Origin: Mycetocola saprophilus
GTDB taxonomy: Bacteria; Actinomycetota; Actinomycetes; Actinomycetales; Microbacteriaceae
Assembly: GCF_000718085.1 (NCBI RefSeq)
Contig: NZ_JOEC01000001.1
Coordinates: forward strand, 1,054,001-1,118,000
Reading direction: 5' to 3'
DNA: 64,000 nt
This document shows, in pieces, positions 17,492 through 26,062 of this stretch. The stretch's first letter is position 1. Each line of letters starts with the position of its first letter. Below the pieces are notes generated by a model. It searched no databases. It was not told the origin of the DNA and saw nothing but the letters and a program-made list of their open reading frames with translations. A program made the translations under genes and the position numbers.

Positions 17492-17878
17492 CTAGGAGGC
17501 GCGCGGGATCCCCGCCAGGATCGCCTCATCGGCGGCGCTGTCATAGCGATCGCGGTTGTCCAGGACGTCCTCGATATGGGATTCGGCCCACACCTGGAGC
17601 GCCTTCAGGGGTTCCTCGAGCGTGCGTCCCAGCTCGGTGAGGGCATAGCATCCGTCGTCGCGGATCAGCATGCCGTCGCGTTCCAGCGAACGCAGCGTAT
17701 CGGTGAGCACCTTTTTGCTGATGCCCTCGATCCGGGTGTGCAGCTCGCCAAAACGGGCGGGCCCGGGGACCAGGCTGATCACGATCATCGCCGTCCACTT
17801 ATTGGCAATCTGCGCAAGCGAGGTGCGCGAGGGGCAGCTGCGCGAAAAAATGTTCCACTCCACAGGTCTTCCATTCAC
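17492..17878 (-). CDS. HxlR family transcriptional regulator
   Basis: The 128-residue protein is a winged-helix regulator of the HxlR/YodB group. The N-terminal Cys15, in CPSRTSLAQIANKWTAMIV, occupies the place of the redox- or electrophile-sensing cysteine of these proteins. The recognition region RFGELHTRIEGISKKVLTDTL is followed by the wing LERDGMLIRDDGCYALTELG. It is divergent from the NTF2-like gene and a perfect inverted repeat lies between them, so it probably controls both. Family members often respond to quinones, aldehydes or hypochlorite; the signal here is unknown. Confidence 0.92.
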   Translation of the reverse strand: MNGRPVEWNIFSRSCPSRTSLAQIANKWTAMIVISLVPGPARFGELHTRIEGISKKVLTDTLRSLERDGMLIRDDGCYALTELGRTLEEPLKALQVWAESHIEDVLDNRDRYDSAADEAILAGIPRAS

Positions 17879-17911
17879 TCCGGGGTTCCCCTAGCCTAGT
17901 GCCCAGATGCT

Positions 17912-17929
17912 GGTTACGTTGAGGTAACC
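17912..17929. promoter_or_regulatory. Inverted repeat, candidate HxlR operator
   Basis: GGTTAC at 17912-17917 and GTAACC at 17924-17929 form perfect six-base arms around a six-base spacer, in the 98-base gap between the divergent hxlR-type gene and the NTF2-like gene. TTGAGG at 17920-17925 and CATAAC at 17943-17948 could be a weak -35/-10 pair for the NTF2-like gene, in which case the operator overlaps the -35 region. Confidence 0.5.
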
Positions 17930-17976
17930 GAATGCATCATGACATAACTGTCTAAGGACAACCCCAAGGAGAAATC

Positions 17977-18366
17977 ATGAGCATTCCCGCCGCCTACCAG
18001 CGCTACGAAGACGCCCTCGCCACCGGAGACATGGCAGCCCTGGCCGCCGCCCTGCACCCCGCGGTTGTGTGGCACCAGCCGGGCGCCAACCCGCTCTCCG
18101 GCGACCACGTGGGACCCGACGCCGTTCTCGCCCTGCTGGGTGGGTTCATGGAGCGCAGCCAGGGCACCTTCGCCCTGCAGACCCAGACCCGCATGGTCAA
18201 CGGTGACACCGTGGCCACCACCGTGGCCTTCTCGGCACAGCGTCCGGGCCGCACCGACCTGGGCATGAACGGGGTGGATGTGTTCCGCATCGCCGATGAC
18301 CGCATCGCCGAAATCTGGCTCTTCAGCACCGACCAGGAAGCCGAAGACGCCTTCTGGCAGGACTAG
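17977..18366 (+). CDS. NTF2-like (SnoaL-type) protein
   Basis: The 129-residue protein has the cone-shaped NTF2/SnoaL fold pattern: an N-terminal helix pair (YQRYEDALATGDMAALAAAL), HPAVVWHQPGANPLSG with the pocket His/Trp, and a beta-rich end (MNGVDVFRIADDRIAEIW). Such proteins act as small isomerases, cyclases or ligand-binding domains; the substrate cannot be predicted. AAGGAG lies in front of the ATG. Divergence from an HxlR regulator suggests induction by reactive small molecules. Confidence 0.85.
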   Translation: MSIPAAYQRYEDALATGDMAALAAALHPAVVWHQPGANPLSGDHVGPDAVLALLGGFMERSQGTFALQTQTRMVNGDTVATTVAFSAQRPGRTDLGMNGVDVFRIADDRIAEIWLFSTDQEAEDAFWQD

Positions 18367-18374
18367 GGTGTCGG

Positions 18375-18405
18375 GGCGCCCGTGAACACTGGATAAACGG
18401 GCGCC
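18375..18405 (+). terminator. Hairpin behind the NTF2-like gene
   Basis: GGCGCCCGT at 18375-18383 pairs perfectly with ACGGGCGCC at 18397-18405 around a 13-base loop, nine bases after the stop codon. The following TTCA gives only a short T-tract, so termination strength is uncertain. Confidence 0.6.
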
Positions 18406-18459
18406 TTCACCCCCTCCTCACGGCGATTTCAAATCGATTCGACCACTACAGTTAAACGT

Positions 18460-19998
18460 GTGAGCGTTTCCCCTTCCCCTGCACAGGATTCCCTGTTTTC
18501 CCGCCGTTTTTTGAGTGTCACCCTGGGTGCCTGCGCCCTGGTCTTTCTGGGTGCGTTTGAATCGATGGCGGTGACCACCATCATGCCCGTGATCAGCGCC
18601 GATCTGAACGGGCAATCCCTCTATGCCCTGGCCTTCGCTGGCCCCCTGGCCACCGGCATCATCGGGATGGTGGTAGCCGGCAACTGGGCCGACCGCTCGG
18701 GACCCACCCGGCCACTCCTGGGCGCGGTCACGATGTTCACCATCGGGCTGATCGCCTCGGGCCTGGCCACCGCGATGTTCCCATTCCTGCTGGGCCGCCT
18801 GGCTCAGGGCATGGGTGGCGGCGCGATCACCGTGGCCCTCTACGTGATGGTCGCCCGGGCACTGCCCCCGCGCCTGCACCCGCCGATGTTTGCCTGCTTC
18901 TCCGCCGCCTGGGTTTTGCCCTCGCTGGTCGGACCGGTGATTGCCGGCTTTGTGGCCGACACCTGGAGCTGGCACTGGGTCTTCCTGGGGGTTGTGGTCC
19001 TCGTGGTGTGCGCACTGGCGCTGGTCGCCCCGACGCTGCGCCGTCTCTCGGCGAGTGAGCACACGCTGCGCGAGGCGGATGCCGACGGCACCGCCCCGGT
19101 GCGCGCCGCCTGGGACGCCCCGCGCATCCTCTGGGCCACCCTGGCCGCCGTGTCCGTGCTCACCCTGAGCCTGGCCGGCGAGCAGGGCCCCGGCGGTCTG
19201 GTGGTCGCCGTGGTTGCCCTGGTGATCGGGCTGATCGCCGTGCGCCCGCTGCTGCCCGCCGGCGTCCTGGGACTGCGCCGGGGACTGCCCGGCGTCATCC
19301 GCATGCGCGCGGTGGTCGCCGCGACCTTCTTCGGCGCCGAGATCTACGTGCCCTACCTGCTGATCGAGCACTACGACTTCTCACCTACCGCCGCGGGCTT
19401 CGCGCTCACCGGTGGTGCCGTGAGCTGGGCCGTGGGGTCGGCGCTGCAGGGACGGATGGGCGACCGCCTGCCCAACGCCTTCATCGCCCGCAGCGCCCCG
19501 ATCATCGCGTTTGTGGCGATCGGCGGACTGTTTGTGGTCGCGCTACTGCACCTCTCGCCGTGGATCGCCCTGGGCGCCTGGACCCTCGCCGGTCTCGGCG
19601 TGGGCATGCTCTACCCGCGCCTGGGTGTGCTGACCCTGGCCCACTCGACCCCCACCAACCAGGGCTTCAACTCGGCGGCGCTGACCATCGCCGACTCCTT
19701 CGGAAGCGCCATCTCGCTGGCCATCGCCGGGGTGCTGTTTAGCTCGGCCCTGACCGGCGGCAGCGGACCGTTCCTGCTGGTCTTCGCCTTCACCGCGGCA
19801 CTGGCGCTGGTCGCGCTGGCGATCTCCTCGCGGATGCTCGGCGGACTCCCGGCACGCGTCGAACCCACGCCGACGATGCCGGTCACCGTGGTGCCCGCGG
19901 ATCCGCACACCGGCCCGATCACGCTGATCTCCGCCGAGGAGGTCGCCGTGCACACGGGGACGATCACGATTGTCTCGCCGACTCAACCCGAGGACTAG
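18460..19998 (+). CDS. MFS transporter (multidrug-efflux type)
   Basis: The 512-residue membrane protein is of the major facilitator superfamily with an estimated 14 hydrophobic segments. The first helix has FLGAFESMAVTTIMPVIS, resembling motif D1 of DHA2 pumps, loop 2-3 has GNWADRSGPTRPLL (motif A), and the fourth segment has LGRLAQGMGGGAITVALYV. The last 50 residues are soluble and rich in Thr, Val and Pro. The start is GTG 18460; TACAGT at 18447-18452 could be a -10 box, giving a very short or absent leader. Its stop shares the bases CTAG with the stop of the convergent lrp-type gene. Confidence 0.88.
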   Translation: MSVSPSPAQDSLFSRRFLSVTLGACALVFLGAFESMAVTTIMPVISADLNGQSLYALAFAGPLATGIIGMVVAGNWADRSGPTRPLLGAVTMFTIGLIASGLATAMFPFLLGRLAQGMGGGAITVALYVMVARALPPRLHPPMFACFSAAWVLPSLVGPVIAGFVADTWSWHWVFLGVVVLVVCALALVAPTLRRLSASEHTLREADADGTAPVRAAWDAPRILWATLAAVSVLTLSLAGEQGPGGLVVAVVALVIGLIAVRPLLPAGVLGLRRGLPGVIRMRAVVAATFFGAEIYVPYLLIEHYDFSPTAAGFALTGGAVSWAVGSALQGRMGDRLPNAFIARSAPIIAFVAIGGLFVVALLHLSPWIALGAWTLAGLGVGMLYPRLGVLTLAHSTPTNQGFNSAALTIADSFGSAISLAIAGVLFSSALTGGSGPFLLVFAFTAALALVALAISSRMLGGLPARVEPTPTMPVTVVPADPHTGPITLISAEEVAVHTGTITIVSPTQPED

Positions 19999-20483
19999 GG
20001 CTCAAACGAGCGCGCATCCCCCTCGGGCAGCGTGTCGGTGAACAGCTTCATGGTGAGGTGGGAGTCGACCCGGGTCACCGGGGAGAGCGTGGACAGCTTG
20101 GACGTGAGGAACATCTCGTAGGCATCCGAATCGGACACGGCCACCCGGATGTAGTAGTCGGGGCGGCCGAACATCCGGCGCAGCTCCACCACCTCGGGCA
20201 TCGCGATCACGTCCTGCTCGAACTTCTCCATGGTGACCCGGTCATTCACCCCGATGTCCACCGCCACAACCACCTCAAAACCGCGCCCCATCGCGGTGTA
20301 GTCCACCTGAGCGCCGTAGCCGGCGATGATGCCCGCCTCCTCCAGGCGACGTACGCGTCGCAGGCACGGAGGCGGGGTCAGGCCGACTCGACGTGCCAAA
20401 TCCACGTTGGACATCCGTCCGTCTCGCGCAAGCAGTAACAATATCTCTTGATCGATGGCGTCCAGGGCGGGTTTGTTGCTCAT
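19995..20483 (-). CDS. Lrp/AsnC family transcriptional regulator
   Basis: The product of about 162 residues has the Lrp layout: N-terminal helix-turn-helix (LDAIDQEILLLLARDGRMSN followed by VDLARRVGLTPPPCLRRVRRL) and a C-terminal RAM ligand domain (FEVVVAVDIGVNDR, MPEVVELRRMFGRPDYYIRV). Starts at ATG 20483 or 20492 are both possible; neither has a strong Shine-Dalgarno. It is divergent from azlCD, the same arrangement as lrp-brnFE of Corynebacterium, where Lrp activates export of branched-chain amino acids and methionine when these build up. That role is inferred here from arrangement and family. Confidence 0.93.
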   Translation of the reverse strand: MSNKPALDAIDQEILLLLARDGRMSNVDLARRVGLTPPPCLRRVRRLEEAGIIAGYGAQVDYTAMGRGFEVVVAVDIGVNDRVTMEKFEQDVIAMPEVVELRRMFGRPDYYIRVAVSDSDAYEMFLTSKLSTLSPVTRVDSHLTMKLFTDTLPEGDARSFEP

Positions 20484-20545
20484 AATTACCATTCTAGGTT
20501 CATATCGGGTACAAAATAAGCCACGCTTTTTCCTAAAATTGCGTT

Positions 20546-21325
20546 GTGACCACTGAACCCGCACCCACACCCCGGCGTGGCGCTCGACCCCGCCCAGACG
20601 GACGTCGGGCGCGTCTCGGGCAGCTCAGGCTGGCGTTTTTTGATACCGCGGGTGCCGGCGGCGCACTGTTCCCGCTCGGACTCGCCTTCGGCTTGCTGGT
20701 TTCCCAGGCGGGGCTGGACTGGTGGTGGGCCACGATCTTCACCGCCGTGGTCTATGCGGGATCGCTCGAGTTCATCCTGGTGGGCCTGGTGCTGGTCGCC
20801 GCACCGCTCTCCACGATTGCGCTGACCTCCCTGGTGGTCAACGTCCGCCACGTCTTTTACGCGCTCTCCTTCCCGATCCAGCGGGTGCGCCCGGGCCTGG
20901 GCAAGCTGTACTCGGCGTATGCGATGACCGACGAGGCCTACGCGATCACCACCGGTCGTCCCCGAGAGAACTGGACCGGCACACGCATCATCGGCGTCCA
21001 GGTGCTCTGCCAGCTCTACTGGGTGCTCGGCGCGACCGTCGGCGCGCTGGCCGGGAACCGGCTGGATCTCCACCTCCCCGGACTGGAATTTACGCTGACG
21101 GCCCTGTTTGTGGTGCTGGCCATCGAGGCATTCCGCGCCCGCCGCGATATGCCCACCGCGATCATCGCCCTGCTGGCGGGCCTGATCGGCATCGCGCTAT
21201 CCCCCGAACACATGCTGCCGATCGCGATGTCGCTGCTGACCGCGGGGCTCCTGGTCCGCTTCTGGATGCGCACTCGCCGCGCACAACCCACGCCGCATGC
21301 GGACCACCTGCAGGAGGAACGATGA
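20546..21325 (+). CDS. azlC: Branched-chain amino acid exporter, large subunit (AzlC/BrnF)
   Basis: The 259-residue protein is the large subunit of the two-component LIV-E exporter, which pumps out branched-chain amino acids and methionine. Seven or so membrane segments are visible, with AFFDTAGAGGALFPLGLAFG, VVYAGSLEFILVGLVL and the conserved VNVRHVFYALSFPIQ and YAMTDEAYAITT motifs of AzlC. The start is GTG 20546; the first 25 residues are rich in Arg and Pro. Its stop overlaps the next start in ATGA. Confidence 0.93.
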   Translation: MTTEPAPTPRRGARPRPDGRRARLGQLRLAFFDTAGAGGALFPLGLAFGLLVSQAGLDWWWATIFTAVVYAGSLEFILVGLVLVAAPLSTIALTSLVVNVRHVFYALSFPIQRVRPGLGKLYSAYAMTDEAYAITTGRPRENWTGTRIIGVQVLCQLYWVLGATVGALAGNRLDLHLPGLEFTLTALFVVLAIEAFRARRDMPTAIIALLAGLIGIALSPEHMLPIAMSLLTAGLLVRFWMRTRRAQPTPHADHLQEER

Positions 21326-21654
21326 TCGATCCCGGCTATCTCCTGGCCACCGTGCTGGTGGCCGGCGGCATCACGTTTGCCCTGCGCGCGGTTCCCCTGC
21401 TCGCGGTCGCCCCGCTTCGGCGCAGCGCCGCCGTACGCTATCTCGCCGAGGAGCTGCCCGCGGGCATCATGATCGTGCTGGTGCTCTACTGCCTGCGGGA
21501 TCTGGATGTCACCACCCTCTCCCCCGCTCTGCCCACGCTCATCGCACTCAACGTCACCATCGCACTTCAGCTCTGGAAGCACAACGCGCTGCTGAGCATC
21601 TTCGCGGGCACCGCGGTCAATGTGGTGCTGCTCTCGACGGCGCTCCCGGCCTAG
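21322..21654 (+). CDS. azlD: Branched-chain amino acid exporter, small subunit (AzlD/BrnE)
   Basis: A 110-residue membrane protein with four hydrophobic segments, the partner of AzlC. The central RYLAEELPAGIMIVLVLYCL and the C-terminal WKHNALLSIFAGTAVNVVL are as in AzlD. GGAGGA stands before the ATG at 21322 and there is a four-base overlap with azlC, consistent with equal synthesis of both subunits. Confidence 0.93.
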   Translation: MIDPGYLLATVLVAGGITFALRAVPLLAVAPLRRSAAVRYLAEELPAGIMIVLVLYCLRDLDVTTLSPALPTLIALNVTIALQLWKHNALLSIFAGTAVNVVLLSTALPA

Positions 21655-21732
21655 GGCCAGATCCGCGCCTCGATCGAAGGCACCACGCTCGTGACACCGG
21701 AGCCGCGCGCGGCTCGGCACGGGCTTACCCGG

Positions 21733-22560
21733 CTAGCGCCGGCCGCGCACCGGGATCCGCAGCAGCGAAACCAGGGCAAGCACCCAGAGCGCGGCACCGC
21801 CGCCGGCAATCTCCCCGGCCAGCATCACGCGGGTATTCAGCCCGGCACCGAGCCCAGCCACCCCCACCGCAAACGCCACCGCGAATCCCAGCGTCCCCAG
21901 CACCATGAAGAGGGTGCGCACCAGGCGCAGCCCGCGGGTGCCGGATTCCACCGGGCCGCGCGCGGGACGGATGACGGTTCCCAGCGCCAGCGTGCCCAGC
22001 GACAGCGCGAAACCGCCAAAGACGTCGCTGGGGCGGTGCCAGCCAAACATGAGCAGCTGGGCACTGATGGTGATCAGCAGCGGGGCGCTCAGCAGCATCA
22101 CGATCCAGCGTCCGGTGGAGGGCAGCATCAGGATCAGCGCCATCACCAGGACCGACACCACCGCCGCATGCCCGCTGGGGAAGGAGTTCCCCGGGTTTTC
22201 CAGGTGGAATTCGGGCCGCTCCAGGAACACGTTCTTCAGCGCCTTGGCCGAGAGCACGGACACCCCGATGGCCAGCACCGCGTGGATCGCACCACCGATT
22301 CCCGAGCGCAACAGGGCGATCAGCGCGATCACCACCGCGATGATGCCGATGGACTGCAGGCTGACCCAGTCCAGCGGCGGCGGAACGTTGCTGGAGAGGG
22401 TCGAGGCACGCAGGAGTGCATTTTCGGCACGCTGCCCGACATCGTTCTGTACCCCGAGCAGATAGGTCGCGACAAACACGGCGAGGGCGATCACAAAGAC
22501 GATGATCGCGCGTCCGCGCGCACCAAGGCGGGCGCGGGACGGGGACGGGTTGGGCGACAT
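21733..22560 (-). CDS. PAP2-superfamily phosphatase (membrane)
   Basis: The 275-residue protein has the three phosphatase motifs of the PAP2 family: KNVFLERPEF, the catalytic PSGHA, and GWHRPSDVFGG, placed on membrane loops between about six helices. Family members dephosphorylate lipid phosphates such as phosphatidate or undecaprenyl pyrophosphate. The ATG at 22560 was chosen because the first helix follows soon after; an in-frame ATG at 22683 would add a charged stretch of 41 residues without family similarity. Which lipid is used cannot be told. Confidence 0.88.
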   Translation of the reverse strand: MSPNPSPSRARLGARGRAIIVFVIALAVFVATYLLGVQNDVGQRAENALLRASTLSSNVPPPLDWVSLQSIGIIAVVIALIALLRSGIGGAIHAVLAIGVSVLSAKALKNVFLERPEFHLENPGNSFPSGHAAVVSVLVMALILMLPSTGRWIVMLLSAPLLITISAQLLMFGWHRPSDVFGGFALSLGTLALGTVIRPARGPVESGTRGLRLVRTLFMVLGTLGFAVAFAVGVAGLGAGLNTRVMLAGEIAGGGAALWVLALVSLLRIPVRGRR

Positions 22561-22686
22561 AGGGGGAGCTTTCTCGGTGGCCCGAGGGCCGGGAACGTGC
22601 GGGGAAGGCTTCCACCCTATGACAGCCAGCCTGGGAGTTTCGGGATCGCCCCGGGGTTTGGGATCAGCCCGGGGCGAACGCACACC

Positions 22687-23442
22687 CTATCGGGCGCTGT
22701 AGCCACCATCCACGAGATGGGTGCTCCCGGTCACAAATCCGGCGGCATCACTGGCGAGGAAGGCGACCATCTGGGCGATCTCCTCGGCGGTGGCGAGGCG
22801 GCCCATCGGGTGCAGCGCGACCAGAGCCGCATAGCTCTCGGGCGTGGTGATGTTCTGGATCATCGGGGTGTGGACGTATCCGGGGGCAACCGCGTTAACC
22901 CGTACGCCGGTGCGCGCATTCTCCAGCGCGGTGGACTTGGTCATCCCCACCACGCCGTGCTTGGCTGTTACATAGGCCGAGGCACCAGCCTGACCCACGG
23001 TGCCCAGGATCGAGGCAAGGTTCACCACGGCGCCACCGCCGTGGGCGGCCATCGCGGGGATCTGGGCGCGCATGCCGGTGTAGAGCGAGTCGAGGTTGAT
23101 GCCGATCACGCGGTGCCAATCCTCGGGGGTGTACTCGGTCAGCGGGGCCGACGGTCCCGAAATGCCCGCGTTATTGACGGCGATACCCAGGGGTGCCATC
23201 GCCTCGGCCAGGCGGACCGACTCGGTTCCCCAGCCGGGGCTGGTCACATCGGCGACAAACGTGGCCGCGGTGCCTCCGCGCGCAATGATCTCCTGATAAA
23301 CGGCCTCGACGGCGGCCTGGTCCCGATCAACCAGCAGCACCGCCGTTCCGTTTGCCGCCAGGAGTTCCGCGACGGCGCGGCCGATTCCCGCACCCGCTCC
23401 GGACACGATTGCCGAACGGTTTGCCACATCATAGGTAGCCAT
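22687..23442 (-). CDS. SDR family NAD(P)-dependent oxidoreductase
   Basis: A 251-residue classical short-chain dehydrogenase. Cofactor motif SGAGAGIGRA lies at residues 14-23, NNAG at 90-93, and the catalytic Ser144, Tyr157 and Lys161 (YVTAK) are all present; the C-terminal LASDAAGFVTGSTHLVDGG is the usual family end. The residue after the second strand is Asp (LVDRD), which favours NAD over NADP. It is divergent from the AKR-TetR-SDR operon across a 239-base gap; it may respond to the same regulator, but no operator-like repeat was seen next to its own start. Confidence 0.92.
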   Translation of the reverse strand: MATYDVANRSAIVSGAGAGIGRAVAELLAANGTAVLLVDRDQAAVEAVYQEIIARGGTAATFVADVTSPGWGTESVRLAEAMAPLGIAVNNAGISGPSAPLTEYTPEDWHRVIGINLDSLYTGMRAQIPAMAAHGGGAVVNLASILGTVGQAGASAYVTAKHGVVGMTKSTALENARTGVRVNAVAPGYVHTPMIQNITTPESYAALVALHPMGRLATAEEIAQMVAFLASDAAGFVTGSTHLVDGGYSAR

Positions 23443-23623
23443 GATTTCCTTCCCGGACCGGCGAACGTCCCGCCTGGCCCATCCGGAACCATACGCCTCG
23501 GTATCTACCCGTCAATGGGTGGCGCCGATTTCGCACGTTATGCTGTCGCATTTTGCGGGACTCCCCGCTTTCACCCCGGAAACTCAGGGATTTTTGCCGT
23601 TCGCACGCCGCGAACACGCGGGC

Positions 23624-23671
23624 TTGACAACCGAACATACAGAACTAAACTAAACGTACAGTTCAGTTCTG
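23624..23671 (+). promoter_or_regulatory. Promoter with inverted-repeat operator of the AKR-TetR-SDR operon
   Basis: TTGACA at 23624-23629 is a perfect -35 box; TAAACT at 23646-23651, 16 bases further, fits as -10. CAGAACTAAACT (23640-23651) and AGTTCAGTTCTG (23660-23671) form a twelve-base inverted repeat with one mismatch and eight bases between, covering the -10 and start region. A TetR-type repressor bound there would block transcription; the tetR gene is the second gene of the operon. Confidence 0.75.
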
Positions 23672-23681
23672 AAAGGACATC

Positions 23682-24542
23682 ATGTCAACACCACACGCAG
23701 CCGGTTCGGGCACCTTCCTCCTCGGCGGCGACCTCCCCGTCACCCGACTGGGCTACGGCACCATGCAACTCACCGGCCCCGGAGTCTGGGGGGAACCCGC
23801 GGACCCCGACACCGCGATCGCGGTCCTCCGCCGCGCGGCCGAGCAGGGCGTGACCCTGTTTGATACCGCGGACTCCTACGGCCCCAGCGTCACCGAGCGT
23901 CTGATCCGCGAGGCTCTCCACCCCTACCGCGACGAGATCGTGATCGCCACCAAGGCGGGCTTCACCCGTCAGGGACCCGGCGAATGGACGATGCTGGGCC
24001 AGCCCGCCTATCTGCGTCAGCAGGTCGAGATGTCCCTGCGCATCCTGGGGCTGGACCGGATCGATCTCTTCCAGCTTCACCGAATCGACCCAAACTTCCC
24101 CCTGGCGGACCAGCTGGGGGTCCTCGAAGAGATGCGCGTCGAGGGCAAGATTCGCCACATCGGCCTGTCCGAGGTGAGCGTGGACCAGCTGAAGGCGGCA
24201 TCCGACATCACTCGGATCGCCTCAGTACAGAATCTCTATAACCTGAGCGACCGCAGCGCCGAAGACCTGCTGGACTACGCCGAGGCCACCGGCATCGGCT
24301 TTATCCCCTGGTTCCCCCTCGCCACCGGGAAGCTCGCCGGCCCCGACAGCCCACTCGCCCAGATTGCCGAAACCCACGGTGCCACCCCGGCGCAGCTGGC
24401 CCTGGCCTGGCTCCTGCACCGCTCCCCCGCGATGCTGCCCATCCCGGGAACCTCATCCCTCGCCCACCTCGATTCGAACAACGCCGCGGCGGACATTAGC
24501 CTGGATGCGGACGAGATGGCAGCGCTTTCCGCGCTGAGCTAA
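23682..24542 (+). CDS. Aldo/keto reductase
   Basis: The 286-residue protein is an NADPH-dependent aldo/keto reductase of the (beta/alpha)8-barrel family. The catalytic residues can be placed at Asp61 and Tyr66 (FDTADSYG), Lys91 (ATKAG) and His in LFQLHR. The C-terminal LPIPGTSSLAHLDSN holds the NADPH phosphate-binding part. GAAAGGAC lies before the ATG at 23682. It is first in an operon with a TetR regulator and an SDR, so it probably takes part in reduction of a carbonyl compound that also is the regulator's ligand. Confidence 0.93.
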   Translation: MSTPHAAGSGTFLLGGDLPVTRLGYGTMQLTGPGVWGEPADPDTAIAVLRRAAEQGVTLFDTADSYGPSVTERLIREALHPYRDEIVIATKAGFTRQGPGEWTMLGQPAYLRQQVEMSLRILGLDRIDLFQLHRIDPNFPLADQLGVLEEMRVEGKIRHIGLSEVSVDQLKAASDITRIASVQNLYNLSDRSAEDLLDYAEATGIGFIPWFPLATGKLAGPDSPLAQIAETHGATPAQLALAWLLHRSPAMLPIPGTSSLAHLDSNNAAADISLDADEMAALSALS

Positions 24543-24556
24543 CCCCGGAGGACCCG

Positions 24557-25225
24557 ATGCCCACGCCCCCACCCGCCGAGGTACCCGACGGCATTCAGTG
24601 TCACCCCACCGGGACCCGCAGCGACCGCATTCACGAATCGGTTCTGCGCGCGACCGAGGAGCTGCTGACCGAGGGTGGCTATCCCGCGGCGACCGTGGAC
24701 GCCATCGCGGCCCGGTCGGGCGTGAGCAAGGCCACCATTTATAAGCACTGGCCCTCGCGCACGGCCGTGGCTGCCAAGGCGTTCGGACGCCTGATGGCGG
24801 GCGCGCTCCCACTGCCCGACACCGGCAACAGCGTTGCCGATCTCACCGAGCAGGTCCGCCGCGTCAGCGCGTTCTACGCCAGTGATCTGGGTGCGGTTTT
24901 TGCCCAGCTGCTGGCGGCCTGCGTGGACGATCCAACCGGCGCCGCGTACTTCCGCGAGTATTTCCTCGACGGCCGCCGCACAGCTATTGCAACACTCTGG
25001 CAGCGTGCGGTTGATCGCGGGGATGCCTCCCCCACCATTCCGATTGACGACGTGATCGACATCCTGTTCGGACCGCTGATTTTCCGTCGCCTGACCGGAC
25101 ACTACCCCCTCACCGAGGACGCGGCGACCACATTGGCGCTGAACGCGCTCCGTGGGCTCCTCCCCGCTGCGTCCCGACAAACTTCTCTTTCCAAGGATTC
25201 CCATGACACACACCATTCTGATTAG
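24557..25225 (+). CDS. TetR family regulator, probable autorepressor of its operon
   Basis: A 222-residue TetR protein with the DNA-binding domain at residues 25-72 (VLRATEELLTEGGYPAATVDAIAA and SGVSKATIYKHWPSRTAVAA). The C-terminal half resembles the AcrR-type domain with FAQLLAACVDDPTGAAYFREYF. It starts 14 bases behind the aldo/keto reductase gene, and its 3' end overlaps the following SDR gene by 23 bases. The operator at 23640-23671 is its most likely site. Confidence 0.9.
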   Translation: MPTPPPAEVPDGIQCHPTGTRSDRIHESVLRATEELLTEGGYPAATVDAIAARSGVSKATIYKHWPSRTAVAAKAFGRLMAGALPLPDTGNSVADLTEQVRRVSAFYASDLGAVFAQLLAACVDDPTGAAYFREYFLDGRRTAIATLWQRAVDRGDASPTIPIDDVIDILFGPLIFRRLTGHYPLTEDAATTLALNALRGLLPAASRQTSLSKDSHDTHHSD

Positions 25226-26051
25226 CGGCGTGAGCGGCGGCCTCGGTCGTTCGTTCGCCACGGCCGCACTCGAAGCCGGACACACGGTTATTGGCACGCT
25301 GCGCAGGCCCGAACAGATCGCCGCGTTCGAGGCCCTGGCACCGGGACGCGCCCACGGCATCCTGCTTGATGTCACCGACACTCCGGCAATCGCCCCGGCG
25401 ATTGAGCGGGTTGAGCGGGAAATCGGCCCGATTACCGCGTTGGTCAACAATGCCGGCTACGGGGTTGAGGGCGCATTTGAGGAAACCCCACTGGACACCG
25501 TGCGTGAGCAGTTCGAGGTCAACGTCTTCGGCGTGATTGCGCTCACCCGGGCGGTTCTGCCCTACCTCCGCTCGCGTCGGGCCGGCCACGTGGTGTTCAT
25601 CACCTCGATGGGTGGACTGCGCGCCTTCCCCGGCCTGACCGCCTATAACTCCACCAAGTACGCGGTGGAGGGCCTAGCCGATGCCCTCCGTCCCGAGATC
25701 GCGAGTTTTGGTATCCACGTCACCAGCATCGAACCGGGCGGGTTCCGTACCAACTGGGCGGGGTCCTCGATGACCCGGGCACCGCGCAGCATTGAGGACT
25801 ACAACTCGGTTATGGATCCGATTCGTGAGGGCCGCCTGAAAATGAGCGGCAACCAGATCGGCAACCCCGACGCCGCGGGCCTGGCTCTCCTCACCGTCTT
25901 GGACTCCAAGACTCCTCCGGCACACCTGATGCTGGGTTCGGATGCGCTGCGCCTGGTGGGTGAGGCTCGTTCGGCCTTCGACAGTGAGGCGGAGGCCTGG
26001 CGTGAGGTCAGCCTGTCCACCGACTTCGAGGACGGCATCACCCTGGGCTAA
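25203..26051 (+). CDS. SDR family oxidoreductase (classical, retinol-dehydrogenase-like)
   Basis: The 282-residue product has the cofactor motif SGVSGGLGRS (8-17), LVNNAGYG (80-87), and the catalytic Ser135, Tyr148 and Lys152 (YNSTK). The residue pair TLRRPEQ after the second strand, with two arginines, favours NADP. The start ATG at 25203, preceded by AAGGA, lies inside the 3' end of tetR; the frame is also open further upstream inside tetR. Co-expression with the aldo/keto reductase suggests two successive reductions or two enzymes for one class of carbonyls. Confidence 0.92.
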   Translation: MTHTILISGVSGGLGRSFATAALEAGHTVIGTLRRPEQIAAFEALAPGRAHGILLDVTDTPAIAPAIERVEREIGPITALVNNAGYGVEGAFEETPLDTVREQFEVNVFGVIALTRAVLPYLRSRRAGHVVFITSMGGLRAFPGLTAYNSTKYAVEGLADALRPEIASFGIHVTSIEPGGFRTNWAGSSMTRAPRSIEDYNSVMDPIREGRLKMSGNQIGNPDAAGLALLTVLDSKTPPAHLMLGSDALRLVGEARSAFDSEAEAWREVSLSTDFEDGITLG

Positions 26052-26062
26052 TCCCCACACCC

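Noticed and set aside
21691..23681. 720-codon plus-strand frame opposite the PAP2 and SDR genes
   Set aside because: Shadow of two real minus-strand genes; it also continues through the promoter of the aldo/keto reductase gene.
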